A DNA stretch of 64,000 nt, from contig CAWJXS010000008.1 of NCBI GenBank assembly GCA_963846885.1, positions 106,893 through 170,892 on the forward strand, read 5' to 3'. A program made the position numbers and the translations under genes. The notes beneath the pieces are model-generated. The model saw only the letters and a program-made list of their open reading frames with translations. It ran no database searches and had not been told where the DNA came from. Shown here piece after piece: positions 9,117-19,774 of the stretch (position 1 is its first letter; each line of letters begins with the position of its first letter). Source of the stretch: RPQJ01 sp963846885. GTDB lineage: Bacteria > Pseudomonadota > Gammaproteobacteria > Steroidobacterales > Steroidobacteraceae.

Positions 9117-9674
9117 TCATCGGGTGGGTGCACGGCGTGATCGGTCCCGCGCAGGGGCGGGGACCTGCGGGCGCCGTGCCCTGGGAAGACTCTTGGCCTT
9201 GAGCGCCTGCGGCGAGTCGTGAGCGAGCGCTTCCGCCCGGCTCGTGAGTTCGTCCAGCAGGCGATCGAGCGTGTCGCGGTCGGTGGCAGACAGCGTATCG
9301 AGCAGCGAGCGTTCGAACTGCAGGGCGAGGGGGGCTACTCCGCGATAGACGGCTGCCCCGGCGGGTGAAACCTGCAGGATGGACCGGCGCCGGTCGTCCG
9401 CTGCAACGGCACGGCGCAGCCGCCCGGCACGCAGCAATCGATTCACGGCGCGGCTGACCGCCACGGCATCCATGCGGCTTTTCTGCGCGACCTCGCGCGC
9501 CGAGAGTCCTGGATGGCGCATCAGCACCGCGATGACCCTCCATTCGGGAATCGTGAGCCCGAATCGCTTCTCGTACGCAGCGGCAATGGCGCTGCTCGTC
9601 ACGTTGGCGAGTACGGACAGCCGGTAAGGCAGGAACGATTCGAGCTTGATCAGAGGCGAGGTCAAGTTGCGCAA
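9117..9674 (-). CDS. MarR-family transcriptional regulator
   Basis: A 185-residue winged-helix regulator. The core runs from about residue 10 to 145: helix SNVTSSAIAAAYEKRFGLTIPEWRVI-like region, recognition helix around DAVAVSRAVNRLLRAG, and the wing DDRRRSILQVSPAG, which carries the DxRR motif typical of MarR proteins. The last 35 residues are an Arg/Pro/Ala-rich tail that is not part of the usual fold. It sits immediately upstream of the NAD-glutamate dehydrogenase and downstream of zapE, all on the minus strand. Local control of glutamate catabolism is therefore plausible, though a wider role cannot be excluded. No operator was identified with confidence. Confidence 0.88.
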   Translation of the reverse strand: MRNLTSPLIKLESFLPYRLSVLANVTSSAIAAAYEKRFGLTIPEWRVIAVLMRHPGLSAREVAQKSRMDAVAVSRAVNRLLRAGRLRRAVAADDRRRSILQVSPAGAAVYRGVAPLALQFERSLLDTLSATDRDTLDRLLDELTSRAEALAHDSPQALKAKSLPRARRPQVPAPARDRSRRAPTR

Positions 9675-9730
9675 CCGGTCGCGGGCCAGAAGTTTTCGAT
9701 TGTAACGATTCCGGCGTCCCGGGCGCCAGT

Positions 9731-10846
9731 TCAGGGCCGGTGCGGACGGGCCAGGTAATCGTGGGTCTGCATTTCCGCGAGGCGACTGCGCGTGCGTTCG
9801 AACTCGAATTGCAGTCGTTCGCCGACATACAGGTCATCAATGGGGGCGTGGGCCGCGAGCATGAGCTTGACGCCGCGGTCATAGAACTCGTCGACCAGCG
9901 CGATGAAGCGGCGCGCCGCGTTGTCTTGCAGTGCATCCAATTGCGGTACGTCGCTCACCAGCACGGTATGGAAGTCGCGCGCGAGTTCCACGTAATCGGA
10001 CTGGGAGCGCGGCCCGTCGCACAGGCACGCGAAATCGAACCAGATGACTTCGTCGGCGCGCGCCACGCAGGGAATGGCACGTCCCTCGACCTGGATCTCA
10101 CCGGCTGCGTGGCTGGACGGGCCGGCAAGATCCTTGAACCGGTGTTCCAGCTGGCTGCGCGTCCCGGGCAGGCGCGCGTCCAGGTACAACGGGGCCTTCT
10201 CGAGCTGGCGCAGGCGGTAGTCCTGGCCCGCATCGACGTTGATCACCTCGCAGTGCTGTTCGAGCAAGGCAATGGCGGGGAGGAAGCGCTGCCGCTGCAG
10301 TCCGTCGCGATAGAGTTCCGCGGGGGGCAGGTTCGAGGTGAAGACAAGGGTGACGTTGCGTTCGCGCAGGCCCGTGAAGAGGCCCGCGAGCAGCATTGCG
10401 TCAGCGATGTCACTGACGAAAAGTTCGTCGAGACACAGGACACGGACATCACGAGCGATGTCGGCAGCCACTCGATCGAGCGGATCCGGCACGTCACGCA
10501 GGTCACCCAGCCGCGCGTGCACCTCTTTCATGAGCCGGTGAAAATGCTCGCGGCGCGCAGGCACGCCCACATTGGCGTGGAACAGGTCCATCAGGAACGT
10601 CTTGCCGCGACCGACGCCACCCCAGAGGTAGATGCCGTGGCCGGAGTCCTGTGCCGCGGGTTCGCCACGCACGCGGCCGAGCCAGCGACCGATGAGTCCG
10701 GCGTTGCCGCGTTCGGCGGTGTGCCGCAGGCGTCGCGCAAGTGCGTCGAGCCGCGCGATGGCCGCAAGCTGCGCAGCGTCGCTGCGATGCCCCTCGCGCG
10801 CGAGCGCCGTGGCGTAGGCCTCGCGCAGATCAGGATGTGACGGCAT
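9731..10846 (-). CDS. zapE: Cell division ATPase ZapE (AFG1 family)
   Basis: A 371-residue AFG1-like P-loop ATPase. In Escherichia coli, ZapE associates with the Z-ring during constriction. The Walker A motif is in GGVGRGKTFLMDLF (about residues 70-83), preceded by GHGIYLWG. Walker B is in VLCLDELFVSDIADAM, and sensor-like VFTSNLPPAELYRDG follows. The ATG at 10844-10846 (MPSHPDLREAYATAL) gives a start like that of known homologues. An in-frame start 22 codons earlier would overlap the acetoacetyl-CoA ligase gene, whose stop is only 10 bp upstream of the chosen start. It is probably co-transcribed from the upstream fatty-acid genes. Confidence 0.94.
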   Translation of the reverse strand: MPSHPDLREAYATALAREGHRSDAAQLAAIARLDALARRLRHTAERGNAGLIGRWLGRVRGEPAAQDSGHGIYLWGGVGRGKTFLMDLFHANVGVPARREHFHRLMKEVHARLGDLRDVPDPLDRVAADIARDVRVLCLDELFVSDIADAMLLAGLFTGLRERNVTLVFTSNLPPAELYRDGLQRQRFLPAIALLEQHCEVINVDAGQDYRLRQLEKAPLYLDARLPGTRSQLEHRFKDLAGPSSHAAGEIQVEGRAIPCVARADEVIWFDFACLCDGPRSQSDYVELARDFHTVLVSDVPQLDALQDNAARRFIALVDEFYDRGVKLMLAAHAPIDDLYVGERLQFEFERTRSRLAEMQTHDYLARPHRP

Positions 10847-10856
10847 GCGGTTCGTC

Positions 10857-12806
<1,950 letters not shown>

Positions 12807-12815
12807 CCGACGATG

Positions 12816-14855
12816 CTAACCGCTGATCGGTTTGCGCACCATCGCTGCGGCGACCAGTTCTGCCACGTCGCGCGTGAGGATCGTCTCGTTCAGGTTCTTC
12901 GTCTTGAGTCCATCGCCGAGCATCACCGAGCAATAAGGACACGCGGTCGCGATCACGGCGGGCTGCTGTGCCAGGCCCTGCTCGACGCGCGTGACGTTGA
13001 TGCGGGTGCCGATGTGTTCTTCCATCCACATGCGTGCGCCGCCGGCGCCGCAGCACATCGACTTTTCACGGTGCAGCGGAAACTCGAGCAGCGCGTCTTT
13101 CGCCACGCGTCCGAGCACGGATCGCGGCGCCTCGTACTCGCCATTGTGCCGGCCCAGGTAACACGGATCGTGCAGCAGCACCCGTTCATGGGTTGGCTGC
13201 ACTGTGAGCCGGCTGTCCGCGAGCAACTGGTCGATCAGTTGCGTGTGATGCAGGACTTCCCAGTGTCCGCCGAATTCCGGGTACTCGTTGCGCAGCGAAT
13301 TGAAGGCATGCGGATCGCACGTCACGATGCGCTTCACGCCCAGCGCAGTGAAGCTTTCGACCAGCGTCGCCGCCAGTTGCTGGAACAGCATTTCATTGCC
13401 CGCACGACGCACGCATTCGCCGGTCGTCGGTTCCTGCGCGCCGAGGATGCCGAAGGTGACGCCGGCCTCGCGCAGGATCTCGACGAACGCCCGCGCGATC
13501 TTCTGGCCGTTCTGGTCGAACGATTCCGCCGAGCCCACGTAGAACAACCAGTCGACCCGCGCAAGATCGTCGGCAGTGCGGATCAGTGGCACGTCGAGGC
13601 CTTTGGCCCAGTCGCCGCGCGTGTCCGCCGGCAGGCCCCACGGGTTCGCCTGCACCTCGTAGGCGTCGAACACGTTCTTGAGTTCGCCTGGGAACTCGCC
13701 ATCCATCATCACCCGGTGCTGCCGCAGCCGGTAGAGCTTGGGCAGCAGTTCGAGCTCGATCGGGCACGCCGCTTCGCAATAGCCGCACGTGGTGCAGGCC
13801 CACAGCGTGTCCTCGCTGATGACCTCGCCCACCAGCGCGGGCAGGTTCGCGCGTGCCTCGCCGCCACCGACGATGGCAGCACGTTGCTGCAGCAGGTGGT
13901 GCTTGAGGCTGTCGTTCACCCCTTTCATCGACAGGGGCTTGCCGGTCTGGAAAGCGGGGCATGCGTCCTTGCAGCGCCCGCACTCCGTGCAGGTGAAGGC
14001 GTCGAATGCATCCTTCCACACGAGGTCCGCCGCCGTGCGCGCGCCCACTTTCAGCTCGCTGGCGTCGGCGGAGTCGTCCATGAGCGGGCTCAGGTCGACC
14101 GTCGGTACCGCATTGGCCGGACGGCCGCGGCGGAAGTAGAGGGCGGGCAGCGCAGTCACGATGTGGAAGTGTTCGCCCAGCGGCAGCAGGACCAGGAATG
14201 CGCAGACCGTGATCATCTGGGTCCAGTACGAGAGCGCTGCTGCCAGCGCCAGGGTCTCCGGCGCCCAGTGCGCGACCAGCCCCGCCAGCCACCCGCCGAT
14301 CGGGGCGTGCGCGCGTTCGTGGGCGATCGCGGGTACCGAATCCGACCACTGCGCAAAGCGGAACGCGTCGAATGCGAAGTCCGTGAGCATGATGATCGTG
14401 ATCAGGCCCAGCACGAGCAGTCCTTCGCGATTGGGCTCGAGCCGCGCCGGCTTCAACAGCAGGCGACGATAGAAGGCATAGCCCACCGCCACGAGCACTG
14501 CGAGTTCGACCAGGTCCTTCCAGACCGTGAAGGCGTCCCCCAGCGGCCCGGTCAGCGCGAACTGTTCGTCGAAGCCGATGACGATGAGCTGCACCTTGCG
14601 GACGAGCAGTGAAACGAAGCCGAGGAAGATGACCGTGTGCATCACCCCAGGCTTCCATTCCCGCCGGATCATCCGCTGCTGCAGCAAGCCGTTGGTCAGG
14701 ACCGTACGCAGACGGGTCCAGGGCTGGTCCCACCGCACCTCGGGCTGGAGGGCTCCCACGATCGCGAGCTTGCGCGCCGAAAAGTAGACGAACAGCGCGA
14801 ACGCGGCGAGCAACAGCACGGTGATGCCAAGCGGACTCAAGCGGGCCTCCAGCAT
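12816..14855 (-). CDS. Membrane (Fe-S)-binding oxidoreductase of EtfD / heterodisulfide-reductase type
   Basis: A 679-residue fusion. The N-terminal third is a membrane module with about six hydrophobic segments (starting LSPLGITVLLLAAFALFVYF, then near 74-96, 112-132, 147-168 and 190-235), resembling a nitrate-reductase gamma subunit. A double [4Fe-4S] ferredoxin follows (CTECGRCKDACPAF and CTTCGYCEAACPIE). Last come two cysteine-rich CCG domains (HDPCYLGRHNGEY and CCGAGGARMWMEEH). Proteins of this layout act as ETF-linked quinone reductases in actinobacteria and some proteobacteria. It is divergent from a conventional ETF:quinone oxidoreductase only 119 bp away, which supports a role in moving electrons from acyl-CoA dehydrogenases. 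The exact donor is inferred. Confidence 0.85.
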   Translation of the reverse strand: MLEARLSPLGITVLLLAAFALFVYFSARKLAIVGALQPEVRWDQPWTRLRTVLTNGLLQQRMIRREWKPGVMHTVIFLGFVSLLVRKVQLIVIGFDEQFALTGPLGDAFTVWKDLVELAVLVAVGYAFYRRLLLKPARLEPNREGLLVLGLITIIMLTDFAFDAFRFAQWSDSVPAIAHERAHAPIGGWLAGLVAHWAPETLALAAALSYWTQMITVCAFLVLLPLGEHFHIVTALPALYFRRGRPANAVPTVDLSPLMDDSADASELKVGARTAADLVWKDAFDAFTCTECGRCKDACPAFQTGKPLSMKGVNDSLKHHLLQQRAAIVGGGEARANLPALVGEVISEDTLWACTTCGYCEAACPIELELLPKLYRLRQHRVMMDGEFPGELKNVFDAYEVQANPWGLPADTRGDWAKGLDVPLIRTADDLARVDWLFYVGSAESFDQNGQKIARAFVEILREAGVTFGILGAQEPTTGECVRRAGNEMLFQQLAATLVESFTALGVKRIVTCDPHAFNSLRNEYPEFGGHWEVLHHTQLIDQLLADSRLTVQPTHERVLLHDPCYLGRHNGEYEAPRSVLGRVAKDALLEFPLHREKSMCCGAGGARMWMEEHIGTRINVTRVEQGLAQQPAVIATACPYCSVMLGDGLKTKNLNETILTRDVAELVAAAMVRKPISG

Positions 14856-14973
14856 CGGCGCCAGCCGATGGGCGAATACTGCGCTGCACTATCACGAGGG
14901 GATTCACGATGTACAATTCGGGTTTCCACACACAGCAAGACCAGGCGCCGCGGGCGCCGCGAGGGCACGGTTC
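14856..14973. promoter_or_regulatory. Divergent promoter region, Fe-S oxidoreductase / ETF-QO
   Basis: This 118-bp gap separates the two divergent genes for ETF-linked electron transfer and must hold both promoters. A reasonable plus-strand -10 hexamer is TACAAT at about 14911-14916. I found no convincing -35 at standard spacing. No clear operator palindrome was seen. Confidence 0.35.
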
Positions 14974-16629
14974 ATGCAGCGCGAAGCGATGGAGTTCGAC
15001 GTAGTCATCGTCGGGGCAGGACCGGCCGGCCTCGCGGCGGCCATTCGCCTGAAACAGCAGGCCACGGCGGCGGGCGGCGAACTCAACGTCTGCGTGCTGG
15101 AAAAAGGCTCCGAGGTGGGGGCCCACATCCTCTCGGGGGCGGTCATCGACCCCATCGCCCTCACCGAACTGTTTCCGGACTGGAAGGAACGCGGCGCCCC
15201 GCTCGAGACGCCCGTGCAGGAAGACCGCTTCCTGGTGCTCACCAAGGACAAGGCCCGCCGCATCCCGAACTGGTTGCTGCCGCCCCTCATGAACAATCAC
15301 GGCATGTACATCGCGAGCCTCGGCAAGGTGTGCCGCTGGCTCGGTCAGCGTGCCGAGGAGCTCGGCGTCGAGGTGTTCCCCGGCTTCGCGGCGGCCGAGG
15401 TCCTGTTCAACGACGACGGCTCGGTGAAGGGCGTCGCGACGGGCGACATGGGTATCGGCAAGAACGGCGAGCAGAAGGATTCGTACGCGCAGGGCATGGA
15501 ACTGCATGCCAAGTACACGCTGTTTGCCGAAGGCTGCCGCGGCTCTCTGTCGCAGCAGCTCATGGCGAAGTACAACCTGCGCGACGGCGTGGACCCGCAG
15601 GTGTACGGCCTCGGCGTCAAGGAGCTGTGGCAGGTGCCGAAGGAAAAGCACCAGCCCGGGCTCGTCGTGCACAGCCAGGGCTGGCCGCTGCCGAACGACG
15701 TGGGCGGCGGCTCGTTCCTGTATCACTTCGGCGACGGCCTGATTTCGGTGGGCTTCGTGACCCACCTGAGTTACGCCAATCCGCACCTGTCGCCGTTCGA
15801 GGAGATGCAGCGGTTCAAGACGCATCCCGCCATTCGCGGCTACTTCGAAGGTGGCAAGCGCATCGCCTATGGCGCACGCGCGATCAACGAAGGCGGCCTG
15901 CAGTCGATCCCCAAGCTCACGTTCCCGGGCGGCGCGCTCATCGGTTGCACCGCGGGTTTCGTGAACCTGCCGCGCATCAAGGGTTCGCACAATGCGATGA
16001 AGACCGGGATGCTGGCGGCCGAAGCCGCGTTTGCGGCGATCGCGGCGGGGCGAGCCAGCGACGAACTCACGGCGTACCCGGAAGCGTTCCGCAATTCGTG
16101 GGCGCACACCGACCTGCACAAGGTCCGCAACGTGAAGCCCGGCCTGAAGTGGGGCCTCTGGGCGGGTACGGCGCACGGTGGCTTCCACATGTGGCTCAAC
16201 GACCTGGGGCTGGGCGCACTCGTGGGCTGGACACTGCGCCATGGCAAGGCGGATCACGAGGGCCTGAAGCCTGCGGCGGAAATGCCGCGGATCGAGTATC
16301 CGAAGCCCGACAACGTACTGACGTTCGACCGGCTGTCATCGGTGTTCCTGTCGGGCACCGCGCACGAGGAAGACCAGCCGGTGCACCTGCGGCTGCGCGA
16401 TCCGTCGGTACCGGTCGCGGTGAACCTCGCCCGCTATGACGGTCCAGAAAGCCGGTATTGCCCGGCGGGCGTCTATGAGTTCGTGCCGGCCGAGGGTGGC
16501 GGCCAGCGGTTGCAGATCAACGCGCAGAACTGCGTCCACTGCAAGACGTGCGACATCAAGGACCCGCGGCAGAACATCCACTGGGTGACGCCGGAGGGCG
16601 GTGGCGGCCCGAATTACGCGTCGATGTGA
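14974..16629 (+). CDS. Electron-transfer flavoprotein:ubiquinone oxidoreductase
   Basis: A 551-residue FAD and [4Fe-4S] enzyme on the inner face of the cytoplasmic membrane that passes electrons from reduced ETF to ubiquinone. The N-terminal Rossmann FAD motif is VVIVGAGPAGLAAA. The quinone-binding and membrane-association region follows (GCTAGFVNLPRIKGSHNAMKTG around residue 320-345). The C-terminal cluster ligands are in NAQNCVHCKTCDIKDPRQN. I chose the ATG at 14974 (MQREAMEF). An alternative ATG at 14989 removes five residues, and the reading frame extends upstream of both. Length matches the family (about 550). The large palindrome at 16648-16857 begins 18 bp after its stop. Confidence 0.96.
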   Translation: MQREAMEFDVVIVGAGPAGLAAAIRLKQQATAAGGELNVCVLEKGSEVGAHILSGAVIDPIALTELFPDWKERGAPLETPVQEDRFLVLTKDKARRIPNWLLPPLMNNHGMYIASLGKVCRWLGQRAEELGVEVFPGFAAAEVLFNDDGSVKGVATGDMGIGKNGEQKDSYAQGMELHAKYTLFAEGCRGSLSQQLMAKYNLRDGVDPQVYGLGVKELWQVPKEKHQPGLVVHSQGWPLPNDVGGGSFLYHFGDGLISVGFVTHLSYANPHLSPFEEMQRFKTHPAIRGYFEGGKRIAYGARAINEGGLQSIPKLTFPGGALIGCTAGFVNLPRIKGSHNAMKTGMLAAEAAFAAIAAGRASDELTAYPEAFRNSWAHTDLHKVRNVKPGLKWGLWAGTAHGGFHMWLNDLGLGALVGWTLRHGKADHEGLKPAAEMPRIEYPKPDNVLTFDRLSSVFLSGTAHEEDQPVHLRLRDPSVPVAVNLARYDGPESRYCPAGVYEFVPAEGGGQRLQINAQNCVHCKTCDIKDPRQNIHWVTPEGGGGPNYASM

Positions 16630-16647
16630 TTCGCGGTCGCGGCGCGA

Positions 16648-16857
16648 CTGCTCGCTGCGCGCGCAAGTCACGCCACTGCGACCGCCGCGCCATCCCGGCC
16701 GCCTTCCTGAAAGTCTCGGAAGGCCGCCGTAAATACGTCCCTGTGGCTAGCGCGAGCCTCCAGTGGACGTATTTACGGCGTGCCTTCCGAGACTTTCAGG
16801 AAGGCGGTCAGGCTGGCGCTGCGGTCGCAGTAGCATGCCTGCATGCGCAGCGAGCAG
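16648..16857. repeat. 210-bp imperfect palindrome with GCCGTAAATACGTCC core (copy A)
   Basis: The gap between the convergent ETF-QO and HSD10-like SDR genes is almost entirely one inverted repeat. The inner arms 16699-16740 and 16765-16807 are identical apart from one single-base indel, and the loop between them is 24 nt. The outer arms 16648-16698 and 16808-16857 still match over most positions (both carry CTGCTCGCTGCGC and ACTGCGACCGC on opposite strands). The centre carries two facing copies of CGCCGTAAATACGTCC. A related core occurs at 24106-24376 and 57745-57871 with different arms. Confidence 0.9.
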
Positions 16858-16886
16858 TTGCGGCACACGACCGCGAAGTCACATCC

Positions 16887-17657
16887 TCAGCGCGGGGCCA
16901 TCCGGATCGCGCCATCGAGGCGGATCGTCTCGCCGTTCAGCATCGGGTTCTCGACGATCTGCCGCACCATCTGCGCGTACTCGTGCGGCCGACCGAGCCG
17001 CGGTGGGAAAGGTACCTGCTTGCCGAGCGAATCCCGCGCTTCCTCGGGCAAGCCCGCCATCATCGGGGTCATGAACAGGCCGGGAGCGATCGTCATCACG
17101 CGAATGCCGGACGACGCGAGTTCGCGTGCCATGGGCAGCGTCATCCCGACGACGCCGCCCTTCGATGCCGCATAGGCCACTTGTCCGATCTGCCCATCGA
17201 ACGCAGCGACCGACGCGGTCATCACCAGCGCCCCGCGCTCGCCTTCAGCGTTCGGAGCGTTCTTCTGCATGACGGCCGCAGCCTCCTTGCACAGGAACAG
17301 CGTGCCGAGCAGGTTGATCTCGATGACCTTGCGAAAGAAATCGCCGGGCATCGTGCCTTCCTTGCCCACCATGCGCTTCGGCCAGCCGACGCCAGCGCAG
17401 CTCACGGCGAGGTTCAGGCCGCCGCCCAGCGCAGCGTTGGCGGCTGCCACGCTGGCGGTCACGGCCGCTTCCGAGGTGACGTCGGCCTTGTGAAAACTGG
17501 CCGCGGGGCCGAGTGCGCGCACGGCTTCGACGCCCGCGGTGTCGTTGACGTCGAGCAGGGCGACCTTGCCGCCCGCTGTCACGATCATCTCGGCGACGGC
17601 AAGGCCGAGGCCCGAGGCACCGCCAGTGACGATGGCGCGCGTGTCCTGGATCAGCAT
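16887..17657 (-). CDS. SDR, 3-hydroxyacyl-CoA dehydrogenase type 2 (HSD10)-like
   Basis: A 256-residue classical SDR. Visible features are VTGGASGLGLAVAEM (residues 11-25), an acidic LLDVND at the end of strand 2 indicating NAD(H), a CAG motif in place of NNAG (AVSCAGVGWP), the catalytic Ser in VMTASVAAF, and the YAASKGG Tyr/Lys pair. The sequence APGLFMTPMMAGLP and the extended MQKNAPNAEGERG insert resemble HSD10-type 3-hydroxy-2-methylacyl-CoA dehydrogenases of branched-chain acyl-CoA breakdown. It is the third gene of a tetR-thiolase-SDR-SDR operon, 34 bp from its neighbour. Function as a 3-hydroxyacyl-CoA dehydrogenase fits the thiolase in the same operon. Confidence 0.88.
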   Translation of the reverse strand: MLIQDTRAIVTGGASGLGLAVAEMIVTAGGKVALLDVNDTAGVEAVRALGPAASFHKADVTSEAAVTASVAAANAALGGGLNLAVSCAGVGWPKRMVGKEGTMPGDFFRKVIEINLLGTLFLCKEAAAVMQKNAPNAEGERGALVMTASVAAFDGQIGQVAYAASKGGVVGMTLPMARELASSGIRVMTIAPGLFMTPMMAGLPEEARDSLGKQVPFPPRLGRPHEYAQMVRQIVENPMLNGETIRLDGAIRMAPR

Positions 17658-17691
17658 GGCAGCAGCCCCCTCGGTGCGTCAGTCAGTCGGC

Positions 17692-18453
17692 TCAAAGACG
17701 CAGACCGCCGTCGACGTCGATGCAGCGGCCGGTGAAGAAGTCGTTCTCGACGATGAATACAGCCGTGTGCGCAATCTCCTCGGCCAGGCCGAGGCGCTTC
17801 AGCGGCACGGGCGCCGTCATCTTGTCGAGCATCTCGGGCGGCATGCCCGAGAGAATGTCGGTCTTGATGAAACCCGGGGCGATCGCGCCCGCGCGGATCC
17901 CGAAGCGGGCCAGTTCCTTGGCCCACGTCGTCGCCATCGCCGCCACGCCGGCTTTCGCTGCCGAGTAGTTGCTCTGGCCGGCATTGCCGGCGCGCGAGAT
18001 GCTGGAGATGTTGATGATCACGCCGCCCTTGCCCAGCTTCACCATGCGCTCGGCGGCTTCGCGGCCGCACAGGAACACGCCGGTCAGGTTGACGTCGATG
18101 ACCGCCTGCCACTGCGCGAGCGACATCTTGCTGACGACCGCGCCGTCCTTGACCTTGAGCAGCATCGCGTCCTTGATGATGCCGGCATTGTTCACCAGCA
18201 CGTCCAGCGCGCCGTGCGTCGCGACGACTTCGTCGAGCGCGCGGATCACTTCGTCTTCCCTCGCGACGTTCAGGGCATGCCCGCTCACGGTCACGCCACG
18301 GCTCTTGAACTCGGCGCACGTCGCGTCGAGGTCGGCCTGGTTGAGGTCGAGCAGCGCAAGCGTTGCGCCACGTTCGGCGAATGCGTTGGCGATGGATTTG
18401 CCGATACCGCGCGCGCCGCCCGTGACGACCGCGACCTTGCCGTTCAACTGCAT
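17692..18453 (-). CDS. SDR, 3-oxoacyl-(ACP/CoA) reductase-like (FabG family)
   Basis: A 253-residue SDR with VTGGARGIGKSIANAF (residues 10-25), ALLDLNQADL (Asp at the strand-2 end, so NAD(H) is likely), NNAGIIKD, the catalytic Ser in INISSISRAG, YSAAKAG and a C-terminal GRCIDVDGGL. The proteins nearest in style are annotated acetoacetyl-CoA or 3-oxoacyl reductases. It sits 38 bp after a thiolase and 34 bp before a second SDR, so one likely acts on a short or branched 3-hydroxyacyl-CoA that the thiolase then cleaves. I cannot tell which of the two SDRs takes which substrate. Confidence 0.87.
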   Translation of the reverse strand: MQLNGKVAVVTGGARGIGKSIANAFAERGATLALLDLNQADLDATCAEFKSRGVTVSGHALNVAREDEVIRALDEVVATHGALDVLVNNAGIIKDAMLLKVKDGAVVSKMSLAQWQAVIDVNLTGVFLCGREAAERMVKLGKGGVIINISSISRAGNAGQSNYSAAKAGVAAMATTWAKELARFGIRAGAIAPGFIKTDILSGMPPEMLDKMTAPVPLKRLGLAEEIAHTAVFIVENDFFTGRCIDVDGGLRL

Positions 18454-18491
18454 GGATGCCTCAGTGGATGGAGGAGATCAGATCAACGCTT

Positions 18492-19670
18492 TCAGACAAG
18501 TTCGATCGCGACGGCGCAGGCTTCGCCGCCGCCGATGCACTGCGAGGCAACGCCGCGGCGCAGGCCGCGCTTGCGCAAGGCGTAGAGCAGCGTCGTGATG
18601 AGGCGCGCGCCCGTGGCGCCGACGGGATGGCCCATCGCGCACGCGCCGCCGTTCACGTTCACCTTGTCGTGCGTCAGGCCAAGGTCCTGCATCGCCGCCA
18701 TCGCGACGCACGCGAAAGCCTCGTTGATCTCGAACAGGTCGACGTCCGCTGCGGTCCAGCCCGCGCGCTCGAGGGCCTTCTGCATCGCCGGTGCGGGAGC
18801 CGTGGTGAACCACTCCGGCGCCTGCGCGTGGCTCGCGTAGGAGACGAGCCGTGCCAGAGGCTTCAGGCCCATGGCCTTGGCTGCCGATTCGCTGGCCACG
18901 ATCAAAGCGGCAGCGCCATCGGAAATCGAGGAGGAGGAGGCGGCGGTGACCGTGCCGTCCTTGCCGAAGGCGGGCTTCAGCGTGGGGATCTTGTCGATGT
19001 CGAGCTGGAACGGGGTCTCGTCGGTCGCGACGACCTGCTCGCCCTTGCGGGTCTTGAGCGTGACGGGAGCGATCTCGCCGACGAAGTCGCCTTCCTTCGA
19101 GGCGCGTTGCGCGCGTCGCACGGACTCTGCCGCGAACGCATCCTGCGCTGCTCGCGTGAAACCATACTTGGCCGAGGTCGCGTCCGCGAAACAACCCATC
19201 GCCTTGCCGTCCCACGGGCTTTGCAGGCCGTCGTAGAACATGTGGTCGTAGATCTCCGCATGACCCATGCGGTAACCCGCGCGTGCTTTCAGCATCAGGT
19301 AGGGCGCGTTGGTCATCGATTCGAGGCCGCCCGCAAGCACGACGCGCGCAGAACCTGCGCGGATCTGGTCGGCTGCCATCATCACGGCTTTCATGCCGGA
19401 GCCGCACATCTTGTTGATCGTCGTTGCGGGCACGCTCAGGGCGATGCCAGCGCCCACGGCGGCCTGCCGGGCGGGCGCCTGCCCGAGGCCAGCCGGCAGC
19501 ACGCAGCCGAAAATGACCTCGTCGATCGCGTCGGGTGACAGGCCCGAGTCCGCCAGGGCTGCGGCAGCTGCCACGGTGCCCAGCAGGGTTGCCGACACGG
19601 GAGCGAAAATGCCCTGGAATGCGCCGATCGGCGTACGGCGGGCAGCGGCGATGACGATCGATTCAGTCAT
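18492..19670 (-). CDS. Acetyl-CoA C-acetyltransferase (thiolase)
   Basis: A 392-residue thiolase. The nucleophilic cysteine is Cys89 in INKMCGSGMKAV. The second active-site motifs are GGACAMGHPVGATGARL (about residues 343-359) and CIGGGEACAVAIE (about 377-389). The ATG at 19668-19670 gives the standard start MTESIVIAAARRTPIG. The frame stays open upstream, but that extension has no thiolase similarity. The enzyme cleaves 3-ketoacyl-CoA or forms acetoacetyl-CoA. Its place between a TetR gene and two SDR genes suggests beta-oxidation of short or branched acyl-CoA. The acetoacetate ligase encoded at 10857-12806 would complete acetoacetate use. Confidence 0.95.
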   Translation of the reverse strand: MTESIVIAAARRTPIGAFQGIFAPVSATLLGTVAAAAALADSGLSPDAIDEVIFGCVLPAGLGQAPARQAAVGAGIALSVPATTINKMCGSGMKAVMMAADQIRAGSARVVLAGGLESMTNAPYLMLKARAGYRMGHAEIYDHMFYDGLQSPWDGKAMGCFADATSAKYGFTRAAQDAFAAESVRRAQRASKEGDFVGEIAPVTLKTRKGEQVVATDETPFQLDIDKIPTLKPAFGKDGTVTAASSSSISDGAAALIVASESAAKAMGLKPLARLVSYASHAQAPEWFTTAPAPAMQKALERAGWTAADVDLFEINEAFACVAMAAMQDLGLTHDKVNVNGGACAMGHPVGATGARLITTLLYALRKRGLRRGVASQCIGGGEACAVAIELV

Positions 19671-19774
19671 GGTTGCGGTCCTGAAAACGGGTCGGGGAGG
19701 GCGGCATGCCAAAAGTCGCCGGAGTGTACGCCCCGTTCTTTTTGCAGCGCAAGATAAAGACCGGAGACTTTGGG

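Noticed and set aside
13393..16257. A 954-codon minus-strand open frame across the EtfD/ETF-QO region
   Set aside because: It is antisense to ETF-QO and out of frame with the EtfD-like gene; its translation has no recognisable domain. High GC keeps antisense frames open.
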